Source: Verrucomicrobiales bacterium
GTDB lineage: Bacteria; Verrucomicrobiota; Verrucomicrobiia; Limisphaerales; UBA9464
Assembly: GCA_003445095.1 (NCBI GenBank)
Contig: DLVS01000755.1
Coordinates: 1 to 8,077 of the forward strand
Direction of reading: 5' to 3'
DNA length: 8,077 nt
Shown: positions 1 to 6,012 of the stretch, one piece after another
How the letters are laid out: each line of letters opens with the position of its first letter
Position numbering within the stretch: the first letter of the stretch is position 1
Program-made: the position numbers and the translations under genes
The notes under the pieces: generated by a model
What the model was told of the DNA's origin: nothing
The model's database searches: none
Seen by the model: the letters and a program-made list of their open reading frames with translations, nothing else

Positions 1-20
1 CACCACGACAATTTCCGCTT

Positions 21-1550
21 GTGAAATTCTCGCGGCGACCCCTTATCGCGCGTGCGGTGAGTACCAGGGTGATGGGTGTGAAAGTTGTGGGGATAGTAGC
101 CTGGCTGACGAGCTTCCTGTTCGCACAGTCCGCGGAGCTTTGGCCAGCCATCCAGCAGCGCGGGACCCTCCGGTGGGGCGGAGATTCCGAGGGGGGAGCC
201 CCCTATAGTTTTTTTGATCCGAAGGACCCTGATCGACTCATCGGCTTCGAAGTCGAATTCGCCGCGGCGTTGGCAGCCAAACTCGGCGTGAAATCCGAGT
301 TCGTGCAGAACAATTGGGACATGTTGGTACCGGCCCTGGAAGATGGCTCGAAATTCGACGTCATCATTGCCGGCCTCGAGCGCACACCGGAAAACCTGGC
401 CAAAATCGCCATGAGCCGGCCGTACTTTGTGTACGGGCAGCAACTCGTCGTCCGCGCTGACGCGACCAACGTCAGTTCGTTGGCCGATCTCAAGGGCCGC
501 GCCGTGGGGGTACTGTCGGCCTCTGCGTCCCACCGAATCGCCGAATCCCAGGGCAACCTCGAAGTCCGCGTTTATGCCGATAACGTGAATTACTTCCGCG
601 AGCTGGAGGTAGGGCGCCTCGAGGCCGTGTTGACCGATACGCCGATCGCGGAAGTTAATTTGGCCGCGAATCCCACCCTCAAGAAGGCCGGTCCGCCGTC
701 ATCCCCCGGCTACTACGCAGTCGGGTTGCGCCGGGAGGACCGCGAACTGCTGGCGCACATCGACGAGGCGATCAACGCCCTGATTGCCGACGGGACGTTG
801 CAGCGAATCTATACGAAATACGGCCTGTGGGGGCCTGAGCAGGCCGAGTTGGCGGATTGGAAGGATGACGGCGGACCCATCCGCGAGCGACGCTCGGTGT
901 GGCGCGACTGGAGAATTTATCTCCCGATGTTGCTCAAGGCATCGGTCACGACCATTTGGGTTACCTGTGGTGGTATGGCCTTGGCCGTCACGCTTGGCCT
1001 GGTACTCGCAGTGGGACGATTGTTCGGCCCCAGGCTGATCCGGTGGTTGGCCGTGGCGTACATCGAGATCTTCCGCGGGACTCCGCTACTGCTGCAGATT
1101 TACTTCATTTACTTCGGATTGGCTCAGCAACTTGGACTCAAGCTCACTGCGGGGGTCGCGGCCGTGCTGGCGCTCGGATTGAACTATGCGGCCAACGAAG
1201 CCGAGAACTATCGAGGGGGCATTCAAGGCGTGCCGCGAGGACAGATGGACGCCGCCCTAGCTCTGGGGATGTCGCGACGATTGGCGCTGCGCCGGGTCAT
1301 CTTACCGCAAGCGTTGCGGATCAGTTTGCCGAGCATCACCAACGACTTCATCGCGATGTTCAAAGACTCGTCGATCGTTTCGGTAATTGCCCTGGTGGAG
1401 CTCACCAAGGAATACCAAATTCGCGCGATCGACACCGGCGACTACATCGGACTCGGGTTAATGACGGCCGGAATTTATTTCGCCATCAGCTACACCGCCT
1501 CGCTTGGCGCCCGGCGGCTGGAACGGAGGTTACATCGTGATTCGCGTTGA
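21..1550 (+). CDS. Polar amino-acid ABC transporter, fused substrate-binding and permease protein
   Basis: This 509-residue protein joins the two non-ATPase parts of a PAAT-family amino-acid importer. Residues about 20-38 form a signal sequence or anchor (hydrophobic VVGIVAWLTSFLFA, then AQSA). Residues about 47-270 are a periplasmic binding protein family 3 domain, with GFEVEFAAALA, the hinge stretch around PYFVYGQQLVV and the TDTP motif (Asp206), which in this family contacts the ligand amino group. Residues about 298-500 are a permease with several membrane segments and the FRGTPLLLQ motif. The EAA loop lies at about 407-432 (GQMDAALALGMS followed by VILPQALR) and docks onto the ATPase. 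Fused forms are known, for example GlnP of lactic acid bacteria. The GTG start at 21 lacks a visible Shine-Dalgarno site; an in-frame ATG at 72 (residue 18) or GTG at 78 would give a more compact signal peptide. The ligand is not predictable: the usual carboxylate-binding Arg appears to be Asn125. Family is certain; the exact start is not. Confidence 0.93.
   Translation: MKFSRRPLIARAVSTRVMGVKVVGIVAWLTSFLFAQSAELWPAIQQRGTLRWGGDSEGGAPYSFFDPKDPDRLIGFEVEFAAALAAKLGVKSEFVQNNWDMLVPALEDGSKFDVIIAGLERTPENLAKIAMSRPYFVYGQQLVVRADATNVSSLADLKGRAVGVLSASASHRIAESQGNLEVRVYADNVNYFRELEVGRLEAVLTDTPIAEVNLAANPTLKKAGPPSSPGYYAVGLRREDRELLAHIDEAINALIADGTLQRIYTKYGLWGPEQAELADWKDDGGPIRERRSVWRDWRIYLPMLLKASVTTIWVTCGGMALAVTLGLVLAVGRLFGPRLIRWLAVAYIEIFRGTPLLLQIYFIYFGLAQQLGLKLTAGVAAVLALGLNYAANEAENYRGGIQGVPRGQMDAALALGMSRRLALRRVILPQALRISLPSITNDFIAMFKDSSIVSVIALVELTKEYQIRAIDTGDYIGLGLMTAGIYFAISYTASLGARRLERRLHRDSR
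1525..1529 (+). promoter_or_regulatory. Ribosome binding site of the ABC ATPase gene
   Basis: A perfect GGAGG lies inside the 3' end of the binding/permease gene, 7 nt before GTG 1537. It decides the start of the ATPase in favour of 1537 over the TTG at 1504. It is the clearest Shine-Dalgarno site in the window. Confidence 0.8.
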
Positions 1551-2274
1551 ACAGCTCAACAAGCAGTTTGCCGGTCGGACCGTTCTCAACGGCGTGGATC
1601 ACACTCAGTCGGCCGGTGAAAGCGTCGTCTTCATCGGCCCGAGCGGTTGTGGCAAGACCACCTTTCTGCGCTGCCTCAATCAGTTGGAAACGGCTGATGG
1701 GGGACGCATCACCGTGGGCGATGTGACGATCGAAGGTGGCATTGCGGCTAGTGCGGAACGGCAGCAACAACTGCGTCTGAGGGCAGGTATGGTGTTTCAG
1801 CAGTTTCACCTCTTTCAACACCGCACCGCGATCGAGAACGTTATGGAGGGACCCCGCTTTGTCCTGGGGCGGTCCGCCGGGGAAGCCGAAGCCGTGGCGC
1901 GGGATCTTCTGCTCAAGGTGGGGCTAGTCGAGTTTGCCGAACATTTCCCCGCTCAATTATCCGGTGGGCAGCAACAGCGCGTGGCGATCGCGCGCGCCTT
2001 GGCCATGCAGCCCCAAGTGCTCCTGCTCGACGAGCCAACGAGCGCGCTCGATCCGCAGTTGCGTGACGAGGTGCGCGCAGTGTTGCGTCAACTCGCCGAC
2101 GAAGGGATGACCATGCTGGTCGTGACGCATGACTTGCGGCTCGCCCGGCAGGTGGCTGACCGCGTGGTTTTTCTGGATGGCGGCCGCGTCGCCGAAAGTG
2201 GACTGACCGAAAAGATATTTACAGATCCTGAACACGCGAGAACCCGAGAGTTTTTGCGAAGTGTCGAGGGTTAG
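1537..2274 (+). CDS. Polar amino-acid ABC transporter ATP-binding protein (GlnQ/ArtP type)
   Basis: This cytoplasmic ATPase powers the importer encoded just upstream. From the GTG at 1537 it has 245 residues, the usual size for PAAT ATPases. It shows every nucleotide-binding motif in order: Walker A GPSGCGKT (about 34-41), the Q-loop in VFQQFHLF (about 86-93), the signature LSGGQQQR (about 141-148), Walker [13 protein letters not shown] (about 161-172) and the switch histidine in VVTHD (His198). A longer reading frame opens with TTG at 1504, but GTG 1537 is preferred: it has a strong GGAGG 7 nt upstream and matches the normal family N-terminus ([10 protein letters not shown]). The gene overlaps the binding/permease gene by 14 nt, which suggests translational coupling and one mRNA. 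GlnQ, ArtP and HisP are too similar to tell apart here, so no symbol is given. Confidence 0.95.
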   Translation: MIRVEQLNKQFAGRTVLNGVDHTQSAGESVVFIGPSGCGKTTFLRCLNQLETADGGRITVGDVTIEGGIAASAERQQQLRLRAGMVFQQFHLFQHRTAIENVMEGPRFVLGRSAGEAEAVARDLLLKVGLVEFAEHFPAQLSGGQQQRVAIARALAMQPQVLLLDEPTSALDPQLRDEVRAVLRQLADEGMTMLVVTHDLRLARQVADRVVFLDGGRVAESGLTEKIFTDPEHARTREFLRSVEG

Positions 2275-2584
2275 GATCCCAAGACATCAGCGAGACTGAG
2301 AAGGGATCCCTCGTTGACTCCGGCGAAGTGCGTCACGATTAGAGAACCCTCATCTTAACCGTGTGCTGAAGGGGTGGTCTAAGGAACTGTCCATGCTCTC
2401 TCTCCATGAACCGGCGGAGGGAACGACGCGCACTTTCCTTTCGCACCGCCACGTCGAGCCTCCCCCGAGCGACTCCAACCGCGGCGCGTTAGTCAGCGCT
2501 TCCTTCCGTCAGCGACTACGAAGGCTCATGGCCGCAATTCACCTCCGATTTGGAATTGGGGGCTATCGATGAACCAACATGGTC

Positions 2585-2607
2585 GGGATGGCGCGTTGCG
2601 CCGTCCC
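2585..2607. repeat. Hairpin A: 10-bp inverted repeat with 3-nt loop
   Basis: GGGATGGCGC at 2585-2594 pairs with GCGCCGTCCC at 2598-2607 around the loop GTT. Nine pairs are Watson-Crick and one is a G-U type wobble (T2589 with G2603). The short loop and GC-rich stem make it very stable as RNA or extruded DNA. No T-tract follows, so it is not a classical intrinsic terminator. It shares base 2607 with the next hairpin, so the two cannot both form at full length, but shortened by one pair they can stand side by side, as in REP/BIME elements. Confidence 0.7.
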
Positions 2608-2632
2608 CGGCCCAGGCACAGTTCTGGGCCGG
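2607..2632. repeat. Hairpin B: perfect 9-bp inverted repeat with 8-nt loop
   Basis: CCGGCCCAG at 2607-2615 pairs exactly with CTGGGCCGG at 2624-2632 around the loop GCACAGTT. It directly abuts hairpin A. No poly-T tract follows. It lies about 105 bases before the hydrolase start and about 330 bases after the ATPase stop, so it could be an mRNA-stabilising or Rho-limiting structure, a protein-binding palindrome or part of a mobile repeat; the sequence alone does not decide. Confidence 0.7.
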
Positions 2633-2737
2633 CCTTCGCAGTGACGCGTCGAATTCTTCCCTCACGTCATGGCGGGTAGAGCTTTTGTTTGCGCTCAACA
2701 TGGACCGATTTTACGCGCAAAATAACCTTCTAACACC

Positions 2738-3607
2738 ATGCGATACCTCCTCACTGTCGCCGCTTTCATGGCCTGCCTCCCACTGGTTGCTCAGGAAAAA
2801 GTCGTCCGCCTTTACGAAGGACGGGCTCCCGGCTCCGAAGCTTGGAAACACTCCGAGAAGGAGAGCCGAACCAATCTTTGGAACACGCGGGTCGTTTTTA
2901 ATGTCGCGGATCCGACGCTCAGCGTGTTCCGTCCCGATCCCGCAAAAGCGAATGGCACCGCGGTCGTCATCTGCCCGGGCGGCGCCTTCTTCGGGCTTTC
3001 GATCGAGAGCGAAGGCAACGAGGTGGCGCGTTGGCTCGTGGAAAAGGGTGTTGCGGCGTTCGTGCTAAAATACCGTCTGGTGGAGTGTCAGACCGACGAC
3101 CCGACGCGCGAGTTGATGACTCGAGGGAATCTCGACCCGATCGTCGCGCCGATCGTCAAGCTAGCGATGGCTGATGGCCTGGCGGCGGTGGGTTACGTGC
3201 GACGCCATGCCAAGGAATACGGAATCGCCCCCGATCGCATTGGAATTATGGGCTTTTCGGCGGGTGGTACCGTGACCGCGTCGGTTGCCTTCAACTACAC
3301 GCCTGAAACGAGGCCGGACTTCGTGGCGCCAATCTATCTGGCTTACAACTGGACCATTAAGCGAGGCGGGGTTCCCCAGGACGCGCCTCCAATGTTCATC
3401 CTGGCGGCGTCCGATGATCCCCTCGGGCTCGCTCCGCAAAGCGTCAGCCTGTACCAAGATTGGATCGCGGCGAAGAAGCCGGCGGAGTTACACTTGTTTT
3501 CCAAAGGGGGACATGGCTTCGGGATGAGGAAACAAGACCTGCCAACCGACCGCTGGATTGAGCGCTTTGCTGACTGGCTTGAGACCCAGGGGTTGCTGAA
3601 GAAGTAA
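2738..3607 (+). CDS. Exported alpha/beta-hydrolase, probable carbohydrate acetyl esterase
   Basis: The 289-residue product is predicted to be a periplasmic or secreted serine esterase of the Aes/acetyl-xylan-esterase-like alpha/beta-hydrolase group (COG0657 type). It starts with a short Sec signal peptide (about 1-18, cleavage after LVA). The oxyanion-hole region is ICPGGAF (about 78-84). The nucleophile elbow is GFSAGG, with Ser174. The acid is Asp226 or Asp227 in AASDDPLG, and the base is His259 in GGHGFGM, so the triad is complete. Secreted relatives with this layout often sit in polysaccharide-degradation loci and remove acetyl groups from plant or algal glycans; that substrate is inference. 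ATG 2738 gives a sensible signal peptide, although no Shine-Dalgarno site precedes it. The gene stands alone, converging on the lipoprotein gene with a 3-nt gap. A peptidase or lipase role is less likely but not excluded. Confidence 0.88.
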   Translation: MRYLLTVAAFMACLPLVAQEKVVRLYEGRAPGSEAWKHSEKESRTNLWNTRVVFNVADPTLSVFRPDPAKANGTAVVICPGGAFFGLSIESEGNEVARWLVEKGVAAFVLKYRLVECQTDDPTRELMTRGNLDPIVAPIVKLAMADGLAAVGYVRRHAKEYGIAPDRIGIMGFSAGGTVTASVAFNYTPETRPDFVAPIYLAYNWTIKRGGVPQDAPPMFILAASDDPLGLAPQSVSLYQDWIAAKKPAELHLFSKGGHGFGMRKQDLPTDRWIERFADWLETQGLLKK

Positions 3608-3610
3608 CCA

Positions 3611-4093
3611 TCAATTGGAAGCGGCGGTTCCGATATCGGCCGCAATCCACCATTGGCCGTCACGCCACCGCCAGACCGTCACATAGCGGCCTTGGCGCTC
3701 ACCTTGGGGGCCACGAAACACAAAGTCTCCCCAGGTCCAGCCTAGGTCGCCCGCCGCAGAAACCTCGGCGTGGCGAGGAGTCCAGGTAAGCGCCCCGTCG
3801 GGCAAGTCACGGAATTCAGCAATGAAAGCCTCGCGGCCCACCGCGTTGAGACCCGTTGCCGTCAACCTCAGGGAATTCGCATCCGTGTAGTGGGAAAAGG
3901 CTTTGGCGGCCCCTTGCGTGGCCGACCGATGCGCGAACTCGACATCGACCGCCAAGAGTTTCATCGAATTCGCCGATCCGTCGGAGGCCGAGCCTTTCGT
4001 GGAGGAACCGGAGTTGCGGTTAACCGAAACCCCGACACAACCGGTTGCGAACAAGCCGACCACCAGAGAAGAGAGAACGATTCGAAGCTTCAT
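3611..4093 (-). CDS. Small lipoprotein with NTF2/SnoaL-like (DUF4440-type) domain
   Basis: The 160-residue product opens with a lipoprotein signal peptide: MKLR, a hydrophobic core, then a lipobox-like ATGC with the lipid-accepting Cys19. A Ser/Gly/Asn-rich linker follows (about 24-43). The rest (about 45-157) has the pattern of NTF2-like/DUF4440 proteins: an N-terminal helix, the stretch GREAFIAEF, a long central strand region (GDLGWTWGDFVF), and the C-terminal YVTVWRWRDGQWWIAADIGT, which is very typical of the family. Such domains bind small ligands or form small enzymes, but most members have no known function, so none is assigned. The lipobox has Ala at -3 and Thr at -2, which is acceptable but not ideal. 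The gene is transcribed towards the hydrolase, with stops only 3 nt apart, and divergently from gspE. It is probably monocistronic. Confidence 0.82.
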   Translation of the reverse strand: MKLRIVLSSLVVGLFATGCVGVSVNRNSGSSTKGSASDGSANSMKLLAVDVEFAHRSATQGAAKAFSHYTDANSLRLTATGLNAVGREAFIAEFRDLPDGALTWTPRHAEVSAAGDLGWTWGDFVFRGPQGERQGRYVTVWRWRDGQWWIAADIGTAASN

Positions 4094-4109
4094 AGAACAC
4101 GAAGCGTTT

Positions 4110-4125
4110 CTCCGAAGAATCGGAG
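4110..4125 (-). repeat. 6-bp hairpin in the lipoprotein gene leader
   Basis: CTCCGA at 4110-4115 pairs perfectly with TCGGAG at 4120-4125 around a 4-nt loop. It lies 17 nt upstream of the lipoprotein ATG, just downstream (on the minus strand) of a perfect TTGACA at 4133-4128. It could be a leader structure or, if that -35 is real, sit in the promoter spacer. The stem is short, so chance is quite possible. Confidence 0.35.
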
Positions 4126-4333
4126 CGTGTCAATCAGATGTCACTTCCGGGTCAGTTGCGTTCACGGACGAACCGGAATTGTTACGGAATGGCAACGGCG
4201 GATCCCTACTTCGAGCACTGTGGAGAATAGGGAAGAATCAAAACAGCTCATCATGGCTTGTTCTCATTCGGTATTCTTGAGCACAATTTTTGAATGCTAC
4301 CGGCTCTCCTGCGATCAACAGCGGGACTAAATC

Positions 4334-4359
4334 TCCCGAATAATTTCCCGGAACAATTT
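4334..4359. repeat. Tandem imperfect repeat upstream of gspE
   Basis: TCCCGAATAATTT (4334-4346) is followed at once by TCCCGGAACAATTT (4346-4359). The copies differ by one inserted G and one T/C change and share one base. They lie about 75-100 bases before the gspE ATG, in an AT-richer part of the spacer, where a regulator-binding site would be plausible. No known operator is recognised. Confidence 0.35.
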
Positions 4360-4431
4360 TCCCTGAGCTCGGTTTATTCAGCCTAAAGTCTTCGCCCGAC
4401 GAGGGAAAGGCATCATCCGTTACCTTCAACA

Positions 4432-6012
4432 ATGAGTATCAACGGCAGCGAACAGAACGGGAATATTGGCTTGTCGGCGCCTGAAGGTGGCGTGCCCGGC
4501 GGGGCTCAGGCGGAGGGCAAGTTGTCCCGGCTCGTGATTCCTCCCGAGGCCCTTCGAGCGTTACCCGGAGAGTTCGTTCAGCGCCACCGAATCATTCCGC
4601 TCGCCGCTCGCGATGGCACCCTGACCATTGCGACGGCGACTCCCGGGGACCAGCGGTTGATGGATGACATTCGGCTGCTGAGTGGCCTCGAGGTGGAAGA
4701 ACGGCTCGCACCGGCCGACCAGATCGTTGAGAAAATCTCGGAGTGCTATCAGGTCACGGTCGAGAAGATGATTGAGAATCTCGATTCGGCTTCGGACGCC
4801 GGGGTCGAGTCGAAGAATCTCCACGATATCGAGGTGATGGCCAATGAGCCGACCGTGGTAAACTTGGTCAATCTCATCATCGCTACCGCGCTGCGAGAGC
4901 GAGCGAGCGATATCCACCTCTTGCCGTTCGAAAACCGTTTGCAATTGCGCTACCGGATTGACGGTTTGTTACAGGAGAACGCTCCGCCCCCGAAGCCCCT
5001 TCATGCCGCGCTCGTCTCTCGAATCAAGATCATGGCCGACATGAACATTGCGGAGCGGTTCATGCCTCAGGACGGCCACATTCAGATCAATCACCGAGGC
5101 GCTCGAGTGGATATCCGGGTGGGAACCATGCCCAACATTCACGGAGAAAGCCTAGTGATGCGGCTCCTGGTCAAGGACGAGAAGCTGCAGCATCCGCGGG
5201 AGCTCGGGCTCGGCGCCGAACGAGCAACTACCTTAGAACATTTGGTGCAGAAACCTCACGGCTTGTTCCTCACTACCGGACCGACGGGCAGCGGCAAAAC
5301 CACTACCCTGTATTCGATTCTGCAAGGATTGAACGCGCCCGAGAAGAAAGTGGTCACCATCGAGGATCCCGTTGAGTATGAGCTCGCTGGTGTTTCCCAA
5401 ATCCCGGTACGACCAAGCCGCGGCTTCACGTTTGCCAACGGACTTCGGGCCATTCTGCGGCAGGACCCAGATATCATCATGGTCGGGGAAATTCGCGATG
5501 CCGAGACGGCTGAGATCGCCATCCGCGCCGCGCTTACCGGCCATCAAGTGTTCAGCACGCTGCACACTAACGACGCTCCCAGTGCGGTTACGCGTCTGAT
5601 TGACATGGGGATCGAGCCTTTCTTGATTTCATCGTCGCTCGAAGGCGTGCTCGGGCAGCGTCTAGTCCGCCGGATTTGTCCTAACTGTCGCCGCCCGGCC
5701 GAGGTCTCTCCGGCCGTGCGGAACAAACTGGAGACTCTCGGGGGCAAGCGCCTCGAAGGGGTATTCTTCGAAGGAGCCGGGTGTGACCAATGCCGCGGTG
5801 GGTATCGAGGTCGGGTCGGGATTTTCGAATTGCTCGCCATTACCCCGACGTTGCGTGAGTTGATCCTGCAGAAACGGTCGGCCGCTGAGCTGCGAGCCAA
5901 CGCCCAGAAAGGCATGATCACCATGCAGCAGGACGCGATGCGAAAGGCCACGGAAGGACTGACGACGCTAGAAGAGATTGTCCGCGTCTGTGCCAGTGAT
6001 GCCCAAGAATGA
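4432..6012 (+). CDS. gspE: Type II secretion ATPase GspE
   Basis: This 526-residue cytoplasmic hexameric ATPase drives pseudopilus assembly. Residues about 31-107 form the N-terminal T2SSE/MshEN-like domain (VIPPEALRALP, HRIIPLA, the TIATATP stretch). The catalytic core shows SDIHLLPFE (about 159-167), RYRIDG, Walker A GPTGSGKT (283-290), the Asp box TIEDPVEYEL (309-318), Walker B DIIMVGE (347-353) followed by IRDAETAEIA, and the His box TGHQVFSTLHTNDA with His371 and His378. A four-cysteine zinc site, Cys416, Cys419, Cys451 and Cys454, is the hallmark of GspE, PilB and MshE. Together with gspF, gspG and gspH downstream this points to GspE rather than PilB, and PilT lacks the N-terminal and zinc parts. 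It is the first gene of its operon and its stop overlaps gspF by ATGA. The ATG start has no close Shine-Dalgarno site. Confidence 0.95.
   Translation: MSINGSEQNGNIGLSAPEGGVPGGAQAEGKLSRLVIPPEALRALPGEFVQRHRIIPLAARDGTLTIATATPGDQRLMDDIRLLSGLEVEERLAPADQIVEKISECYQVTVEKMIENLDSASDAGVESKNLHDIEVMANEPTVVNLVNLIIATALRERASDIHLLPFENRLQLRYRIDGLLQENAPPPKPLHAALVSRIKIMADMNIAERFMPQDGHIQINHRGARVDIRVGTMPNIHGESLVMRLLVKDEKLQHPRELGLGAERATTLEHLVQKPHGLFLTTGPTGSGKTTTLYSILQGLNAPEKKVVTIEDPVEYELAGVSQIPVRPSRGFTFANGLRAILRQDPDIIMVGEIRDAETAEIAIRAALTGHQVFSTLHTNDAPSAVTRLIDMGIEPFLISSSLEGVLGQRLVRRICPNCRRPAEVSPAVRNKLETLGGKRLEGVFFEGAGCDQCRGGYRGRVGIFELLAITPTLRELILQKRSAAELRANAQKGMITMQQDAMRKATEGLTTLEEIVRVCASDAQE

Larger units (their letters stand above)
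2275..2737. other. 463-base intergenic region, no credible gene
   Basis: The spacer lies between the importer operon and the hydrolase gene, both on the plus strand. Short open frames on both strands (such as 2363-2572 plus and 2516-2701 minus) have low-complexity, Arg/Pro/Ser-rich translations without recognisable domains and look non-coding. It does hold structure: GGATCCC at 2274-2280 with GGGATCC at 2303-2309; CAATTC at 2535-2540 with GAATTG at 2553-2558; and two strong neighbouring hairpins at 2585-2632. Any promoter for the hydrolase should lie in the AT-richer last 60 bases, but no good -35/-10 pair was found there. Part of it may be a dispersed intergenic repeat; this is inference. 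Confidence 0.6.
4094..4431. other. 338-base divergent intergenic region (lipoprotein / gspE promoters)
   Basis: This region must hold the promoters for the lipoprotein (leftward) and the gsp operon (rightward). Seen directly: a 6-bp hairpin at 4110-4125; a perfect TTGACA on the minus strand at 4133-4128 without a good -10 at the expected spacing; and an AT-richer stretch at about 4260-4380 with a tandem near-repeat at 4334-4359. A purine-rich GAGGG at 4401-4405 is too far (26 nt) from the gspE ATG to act as its ribosome binding site. Small open frames here, for example 4238-4432 on the minus strand, show no domain and are not called as genes. Confidence 0.6.

Noticed and set aside
1504..1536. 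Longer ATPase form starting at TTG 1504
   Set aside because: The extra 11 residues are unlike family N-termini, and a strong GGAGG is correctly spaced for GTG 1537 instead.
899..1540. 213-residue open frame inside the permease domain
   Set aside because: It is a frame-shifted shadow of the permease, rich in Arg, His and Gly, with no domain of its own.
2274..2309. GGATCCC/GGGATCC inverted repeat directly after the ATPase stop, as a terminator
   Set aside because: The 7-bp stem has a 22-nt loop and no T-tract, and each arm is largely the self-palindrome GGATCC; too weak to call as an intrinsic terminator.
2363..2572. 69-residue open frame in the spacer
   Set aside because: No ribosome binding site, no recognisable domain and Arg/Ser/Pro-rich composition typical of translated GC-rich non-coding DNA.
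2685..2713. TTGTTT with GATTTT 16 bases downstream as a promoter for the hydrolase
   Set aside because: The -10 matches only three of six consensus bases; too weak to report.
2550..3068. 172-residue open frame overlapping the hydrolase start on the same strand
   Set aside because: Its translation is Ser/Arg-rich without domains and is out of frame with a clear hydrolase that has a signal peptide and a full catalytic triad.
4238..4432. 64-residue minus-strand open frame in the lipoprotein-gspE spacer
   Set aside because: No ribosome binding site, signal or recognisable motif; it starts at the gspE ATG and probably arises by chance.
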